A stretch of DNA of 64,000 bases from Euonymus europaeus (taxonomy: Eukaryota; Streptophyta; Magnoliopsida; Celastrales; Celastraceae), in assembly GCA_963580455.1 (NCBI GenBank), contig OY756970.1, positions 12,276,001-12,340,000 of the forward strand, given 5' to 3'. The notes under the pieces were generated by a model. That model had not been told where the DNA came from, ran no database searches, and saw nothing but the letters and a program-made list of their open reading frames with translations. The position numbers and the translations under genes were made by a program. Below are positions 58,840 to 64,000 of the stretch, piece by piece. Each line of letters begins with the position of its first letter. Positions within the stretch are counted from its first letter, which is position 1.

Positions 58840-59102
58840 CAGTATGGGATAAAAATCACACAACACATGTCATCCCAGATGAATGACACGCGTCACCGTT
58901 TAGTCTCCGAGCTGACCTCAACTTCCATGAAGGAACATCACAAAAGGCACTCCGACCTCCCCACGACATTTTTGATTCTACAATTACAGGGATATTACCG
59001 ATTATGGGAATCAGTTGAGAGGCAATAACTAAGAACGTGAGATAACTATCACTTTTCTAACGTTTTCATTAAGCAAAAAATAATGCGACTTGACCGTACA
59101 GT
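58840..59102. other. Unassigned sequence
   Basis: An open stretch of 126 codons (58648-59028) overlaps here but begins inside LTR sequence and matches no family I know. No other feature. Confidence 0.4.
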
Positions 59103-59310
59103 AAACCAAGTCAACTCGGCTGGTTTGGAGTGCACATGAAAACATAAGAGTATAAGACTAATGAAACTCTTGCTCGTTTTGGTCCACTTGAAGATGCGTT
59201 AAACCAATTCAACTAGTTCGGCTGGTTTGGAGTGCACATGAAAACATAAGAATATAAGACTAATGAAACTCTTGGTCGTTTTGGTCCACTTGAAGATATG
59301 GCCAAGTTGA
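59103..59310. repeat. 102-bp tandem duplication
   Basis: ggctggtttggagtgcacat starts at 59118 and again at 59220. The spacing of 102 bases is kept by several later landmarks (ggtccacttgaagat at 59181 and 59283). The units differ by only a few bases, so the duplication is fairly recent. Confidence 0.92.
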
Positions 59311-60226
59311 CTTTGACGAAAAACATATGGCTCGGGTCAAGCTCTGTGGTCCCAAATTCACTAATATGCTTTATGGCCCTTGGTCTATGCTCTTCAGTCT
59401 TGCCCCAACCCTGGGTTTGTTGAAGTGTTTTAAGCAAAGGTTAAAATAATTAGTTCTGATAATTTCTAATAAGTGTCTTGGAGCTTCGTAATTCAGATAA
59501 GAAAGAACTTTTCAAATGTAAATAAAAAGAAAAACAACAACAACTTTGAATACGTGTACTCTTCAAATTGTAGTTCAATAAGCTTTACTTTTCTTTTAAA
59601 AAAAAGTTGTATTATTTTAACATATCTTTTTTTGTGTGTGAATAAGGGAGAAGCTAGGACTCGAAGTCGGGGTCCGAGATTAAATACGATATAATTCGCT
59701 AACTGAATTATTTAGACTTCCAAACATTTTATCTATTTGAGATATTTCCTTTCTAGTGATTATATTTTTAACACAGTTTTAATATTAATATATATTTAAT
59801 TTATAAAATAATTAATTGTTTACACCATTATTAAGCATGCTTATTAGGCCGAGCTTGACCTCAAAGATGGGTTGGACAAGTTACAAGAATTGGGTTGTGC
59901 ATCAATGGATCAGTCGGGTTACAATCTACATGGGCTAGGCGGTAAGAGAAGAAATGGGTCATCAACTAAAATGCAAAAATGTTATAGAACCTGATTTTTA
60001 TTAACCTAACACAACCCAAGTCTACATGACACTCCATGTAGATGGGTCCTATTAGACTTTTAAAAAAATCAGTTAATAATATTAATGTTTTCATAAACGA
60101 AACTTTAAAATACTTTATCTCTCAAGATACATGTTAGATGTCAAAAAAAATTATATATTCAAATTTAGCGCGTAAAAATCTTTCTAATAAGACTCATTGT
60201 CGATAGCTTTTATTGCGTTTTTTCAA
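59311..60226. other. Intergenic, one tRNA-like B-box motif
   Basis: No gene. Near 59653-59668 the minus strand reads GACTTCGAGTCCTAGC, close to the B box of tRNA-derived promoters and common at SINE heads. No A box or poly-A/T tail can be tied to it, so a SINE is not claimed. Confidence 0.35.
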
Positions 60227-60252
60227 TTACATTGTTTTTAAAAACAATGTAA
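60227..60252. repeat. 26-bp perfect palindrome
   Basis: TTACATTGTTTTT followed by its exact reverse complement. It resembles the arm motifs of the foldback MITE family (ttacaatgga) but is not part of a full copy. Confidence 0.85.
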
Positions 60253-60379
60253 CTCATATATGATGTGTAAACTGTCTATTCGTGCTGAAATTTTATTACA
60301 TTGTAATAGTAGAATATATAAATTCATTGTTTTTTTCATTTTTATTGAAATTACATTGGGTATCCGAACTCATTAGGAT

Positions 60380-60680
60380 ATAGTAGTTAGGACCCTAGGG
60401 TTTAGCACTTGGGACATTTTAGAATTTTCTAGCGATTCCGTCGTGGTTTAGAGAATTTGAGTCTTTTAGGTTATAGTATGAAAATTCAATACACGAGCCC
60501 GTCAGGGTTTAGCGAACCATTTTCCCTTGGGGTTTATTACACTTATTGTTTAGGTTACAACATGAAAATTCGATACACAAACTCGTTAGTATTTAACAAA
60601 TTCGTTCATCTTAGGATTTAACACATATTGTTTAGGTTACAACATTGAAATTCGATATACGAGCTCATATTGGTACCCAT
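60380..60680. repeat. Degenerate ~82-bp tandem repeat with telomere-like words
   Basis: Three units start with ttaggttacaacatgaaaat or variants near 60467, 60551 and 60631. Each runs through attcgatacacgagc, a gggtttag-like word and ttattg. The telomere-like word (plant repeat TTTAGGG) appears only singly inside units, so this is not a true telomeric tract. Confidence 0.65.
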
Positions 60681-61304
60681 AAATAAACACTAAAACCTAC
60701 GTAACCCATATATTAATACAAAAAAATATAATTAAGAGTGACTGAATAAAACATATTGATGATGGATCTTGTCGGATAGATTTTTACTTGCTGATTATGG
60801 ATACATAATTTTTTCTTGAAATTCAATATGTATTTTAAGAGATAAAGTGTTTTAAAATTTGATGTGAGTTTTTCAAATGAAATATTTTATTTTTTAATAT
60901 TTAAATTGTCCATGTCCCAATAAAAATTAGTACTAAAAAATAAAACAAAAATCCAAGGTGTACAACTGCCCCTTGGTCATGGCTGGTTCCCCCATTGGCA
61001 CAACATTAATCAAAGTCTCTTCACTATCTTTTAATAACACAATGACACTATTCTTGCTTGTAATTCTCTCTACTTTCAGATCCTCCTCTATTGAGTACCA
61101 AGTGGAGAGAGTACTGATAGAACTAAATTATTTTCATTAATTATAGGTGAACTTGAGATGATTAATTTATTATTCAATAAAAATTACTTTATTTACAAGA
61201 TTATTTGATTTGTTTTGGCCTTCACGAGTCACAAACGGGTTATCCATAGTCAACAAGTGAGTTAGATGAAGCACATCCCGCGATAAACGTTGTTGGTGAT
61301 GGTT
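60681..61304. other. Intergenic, no gene supported
   Basis: An open stretch of 60 codons at 60958-61140 starts MYNCPLVMAGSPIG. It has no recognisable family and ordinary surroundings. Nothing else stands out. Confidence 0.4.
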
Positions 61305-61595
61305 ATTGTATTATTACAATAGAATAATAAATTTTATTACAATGGAATAACGTATTTTATTATAATAATACGTATTTCACTGTATTAGAACTTGTTATTC
61401 CATTGTATTATTACAATGAAATATCTCATACGTTATTCTATTGTATTATCACAATGGAATAACAGATTCTAGCACAGTAAAATAATGTATTTCATTGTAA
61501 GGGTACGCATTCCACTGTAATAAAATCTGTTATTTCATTGTATTATACAATAAAATAAATTATGAGATCCCATGAGATATAACCTCATGGGATAT
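61305..61595. mobile_element. Foldback MITE, copy 2 (left end truncated)
   Basis: Matches the MITE at 19559-19827 from its internal attgtattattacaat onward through repeated ttacaatggaataac-like motifs to the right end gagatcccatgagatat. The ~30 bases of the left end are missing. The right end has an extra copy of the end word (cctcatgggatat at 61583-61595). Confidence 0.78.
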
Positions 61596-61743
61596 AAAAC
61601 GGAGCTGTTTTTTTTTTGATATGTAATAAAATTTTGTCATTGTTTGAAAAAAAAATGAAATTTCATTGTTTTTTCAACTTTACTGTTTTTGTTAAAAGAA
61701 TGAACTTTTATTATTTTTAAATTTTAATGTTTTTTCCAAAAAA

Positions 61744-62445
61744 AATAACTTAAAATATACGGATAAAAAATATCGACAAATGAATATTGTTAAAAAATGT
61801 TGGTGTTGATTTCAAATATGTAACATTTTTCGAGATCTAACATTTAATCTGAGATAGAATATTTTCGAAATTTTGAGTAAAAACACAATGATGTATGAGA
61901 TGATGTAATGGAGAGAAATTGGAGCTGTAATTTTGTCAAACAAATGAAAGAAAATATTGGGATGAGTCTTTACGTATTGGAATAACATGTTTCAACGAGG
62001 GACCTATTTCTAATTTCCCTAGATTTAATTATTGTATTTCCTTAATTTGGAGTGTCTGAAATATTTTGCAAAGAAATGTTGAAATGTGTATATAAATAAC
62101 TTAAAATATACGGATAAAAAATATCGACAAATGAATATTGTTAAAAAATGTTGGTGTTGATTTCAAATATGTAACATTTTTCGAGATCTAACATTTAATC
62201 TGAGATAGAATATTTTCGAAATTTTGAGTAAAAACACAATGATGTATGAGATGATGTAATGGAGAGAAATTGGAGCTGTAATTTTGTCAAACAAATGAAA
62301 GAAAATATTGGGATGAGTCTTTACGTATTGGAATAACATGTTTCAACGAGGGACCTATTTCTAATTTCCCTAGATTTAATTATTGTATTTCCTTAATTTG
62401 GAGTGTCTGAAATATTTTGCAAAGAAATGTTGAAATGTGTATATA
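61744..62445. repeat. 351-bp exact tandem duplication upstream of the receptor gene
   Basis: Unit 1 is 61744-62094 and unit 2 is 62095-62445. Reading both in full I found no difference. Each unit starts aataacttaaaatatacgg and ends gaaatgtgtatata. The second unit ends 39 bases before the presumed start codon, so the core promoter region is doubled. It is very recent, or an assembly or haplotype artefact. Confidence 0.95.
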
Positions 62446-62448
62446 TAT
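62089..62448 (+). promoter_or_regulatory. Two candidate TATA boxes from the duplicated promoter
   Basis: TATATAAAT at 62089-62097 (end of unit 1 into unit 2) and TATATATAT at 62440-62448 (end of unit 2). The second is about 40 bases from ATG 62485, giving an unusually short leader if used. The first would give a leader of about 360 bases. The sequence alone does not tell which is used. Confidence 0.45.
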
Positions 62449-62484
62449 GGGAAGGATATCCTAAACTTTTCATTTGTAGGAAAG

Positions 62485-64000
62485 ATGATTTGTGCCCAAA
62501 TGCTGGTTTTGGTTTTGATAGTAGAATTAGTTTCAGTTCCACTAATCACTAGTCTTGAAAAAAAAGCAGGAGCAGCTACAAATGCTGCAAATGGTGGAAG
62601 AAGAACACTTGCTAATGAGAATCCAGGTAGTATGCTTCAGAAATCAACTTTCAGAGCCTTATACTTTCTTCATTTTTTAATATTATATTATATGATTTCA
62701 AAATGAAAAACCCAAGTTTGCTTCTTCTCTGCTTCTACTGCTACTACTGGGGTTGTACTTTTGTCACTGGGCCTTGGGAGGGAATAATATTAAATGTGGG
62801 TTTTTCGAATTATAGAATCTGTTTGAGTAATGTATCCATTGATTGTTAAGCAGATTTCATCAGCATTGATTGCGGGTCAAGCTATGATTATGTTGATGAA
62901 TCGAGTGGTATATTCTACAAGTCGGATTTGGAGTTCACAAGTTCCGGTGAGAATGGAGAAATACAAGTCGAATACCCCTTTCAAGACTCGCCATTCGGGC
63001 CGCGGCTAAACAACCTGAGAAGCTTTCCGCAAGGAAGGAAGAACTGCTACACATTGAAGCCAATTCAAGGCAAGAATAATAACTATCTCATCAGAGCAGC
63101 CTTCTTGTACGGAAATTATGATGGATTGAATGCAAATCCCGAATTCGGTCTGCATCTGGGTGTTAATTTCTGGGAGACTGTTCAGATTGAGGATACGGAT
63201 ACTTATGCTTCATAGGAAAGAATGTTGCTGTCAGGTGTTCTTTCTCTTTCTCTTCCTCTTCCTTCTTGTGTAATCCCCAATTTTAAGACCAAAGAACTTG
63301 ATTTACCCTTAACTACTCAGAATAGTTTGTGAGGACTGGGGAGGTGACGGTTTGGGAGGGTTCCAAAAGTAGAATATGCATCTTTCTGTTGGAATCCTCC
63401 ATGAACCCTCCTACTACTCACTAAAGAATTGTGGACTAGATTACATGAAAGTTAAAATATAGTTTTTATAAAATTTCAGTTTTTTTTATTATATATATCT
63501 TTATTTGATTATTGTGCATAATCTAATAAATGGTTGGCATTGTCTCATCACTAGGCTCAAGGATGACCCTTATGATCGTTTTTGGTCGTTTGACTCCTTT
63601 TCTCATGAACTATCAATTAATACCACATCAAATATTACAGCAGTCAGCAGCAGTACTGGTTACAAATTGCCGACACAACTTTTGAGAACAGCTGTCATGC
63701 CCTCAAATAACAAGACGTTCTTGCGTTATTATTGGAACCTCAATACCAAGAGGGACTATTACGTCTGCTTTCACTTTATGGAATTTGAGGAGGTCGCTAA
63801 AGCTCAGCCAAGGCAAATCACTATCACATTGGACAGCATCAACCATGTTTCTGACCCCATCACTCTAGATTACTTGAAGCCGCAGTCTCTGTGTCCCCAG
63901 ACTGCGCCTCTAAGAGGAAATGCTAACTTCACAATTTCTAAGGCGACGGACTCTGATCTTCCACCCATCCTCAATGCCTATGAGGTTTACCATGCAATTC
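62485..64000 (+). CDS. Malectin-like receptor kinase gene, 5' part (possible pseudogene)
   Basis: Exon 1 (62485-62626) encodes a signal peptide (MICAQMLVLVLIVELVSVP) and a linker. The intron is 62627-62853 (GTAGTA...AAGCAG). Exon 2 starts at 62854 and joins in frame as DFISIDCG, the start of a malectin-like ectodomain. LRSFPQGRKNCYTL, IRAAFLYGNYDGLN and FGLHLGVNFWETV follow. It hits TAG at 63213-63215. Exon 3 starts at about 63555 (KDDPYDRFW) and stays open to the window end, with FMEFEEV and LPPILNAYEVY, the second malectin-like half. The family usually continues with leucine-rich repeats, a membrane segment and a kinase, beyond the window. The ~60-70 residues normally between NFWETV... and ...DDPYDR are absent, and no splice joins exons 2 and 3 in frame without the stop. 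ATG 62485 is the first ATG giving a signal peptide. GTG at 62437 in the same frame is ignored. Confidence 0.8.
62703..62840 (+). other. Alternative signal-peptide-like start inside intron 1
   Basis: ATG at 62703 opens a frame reading MKNPSLLLLCFYCYYWGCTF, a typical hydrophobic signal peptide with a basic start. It stays open to a stop about 46 codons on. It could be a relic first exon of an older gene copy or an alternative first exon. No clear donor joins it to exon 2 at 62854. Confidence 0.35.

Noticed and set aside
58648..59028. 126-codon + strand ORF with a hydrophobic start
   Set aside because: Its first half is LTR family A tail read in the wrong direction; no family match.
59640..59680. 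Possible SINE (B-box-like word)
   Set aside because: No A box, tail or target duplication could be tied to it.
60550..60680. Interstitial telomere tract
   Set aside because: Telomere-like words occur singly within ~82-bp units, not as a tandem TTTAGGG run.
62437..62484. Upstream in-frame extension of the receptor ORF from GTG
   Set aside because: No ATG in that frame, and it runs through the TATA-like run; ATG 62485 gives a proper signal peptide.

Overview
The window looks like nuclear DNA of a flowering plant. It is gene-poor, AT-rich and filled with nested Ty3/gypsy LTR retrotransposons of plant-only lineages (Athila-like, Tat/Ogre-like, Tekay-like and Reina-like chromoviruses). It also holds one LTR resembling SIRE-type Ty1/copia, a Helitron, a foldback MITE and a plant-mobile-domain fragment. 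The only host-type gene is at the right edge: the start of a malectin-like receptor kinase gene on the + strand (62485 onward), cut by the window end. The species cannot be named from the sequence. All family calls are made by eye, without database searches.

Layout. 1-6731: decayed Athila-like element, minus strand, with protease and reverse transcriptase (RT) remnants, a gag zinc knuckle, a primer-binding site (PBS) and a 5' LTR that is split by a solo LTR (3651-5830). 6861-11430: an LTR and Reina-like pol remnants, minus strand. 11470-16720: a Tekay-like element on the + strand, heavily stopped. 17199-18014: Tat-type gag copy 1. 18015-30347: a non-autonomous Tat/Ogre-like element on the minus strand, with polypurine tract (PPT), PBS, tandem repeats, an ORF1-type accessory gene and no pol. 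Its 5' LTR carries two solo LTRs. 30348-51300: a Tat element on the + strand with gag, protease, RT, two RNase H domains, integrase, antisense ORF remnants, a 28-bp repeat array and a 3' LTR. It is interrupted by four solo LTRs, an LTR fragment and one near-intact Reina element (44640-49788). 51440-52640: a Tat RT-core fragment and a plant-mobile-domain fragment. 54164-58839: LTR family A pieces with a Helitron inside. 58840-62445: intergenic DNA with tandem duplications and a MITE. 62485-64000: malectin-like receptor kinase gene.

Seven solo LTRs have perfect 5-bp target-site duplications, and the Reina element has one as well, so the insertion order can be read directly. The Reina element is the youngest datable insertion: by my hand count its LTRs differ at 12 of 331 positions, and its polyprotein has one in-frame TGA and one apparent small in-frame deletion. 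No element appears fully autonomous. The gene at the right edge has an exact 351-bp tandem duplication across its TATA region and an apparent lesion at its exon 2/3 junction, so it may be a pseudogene or a recently changed allele.
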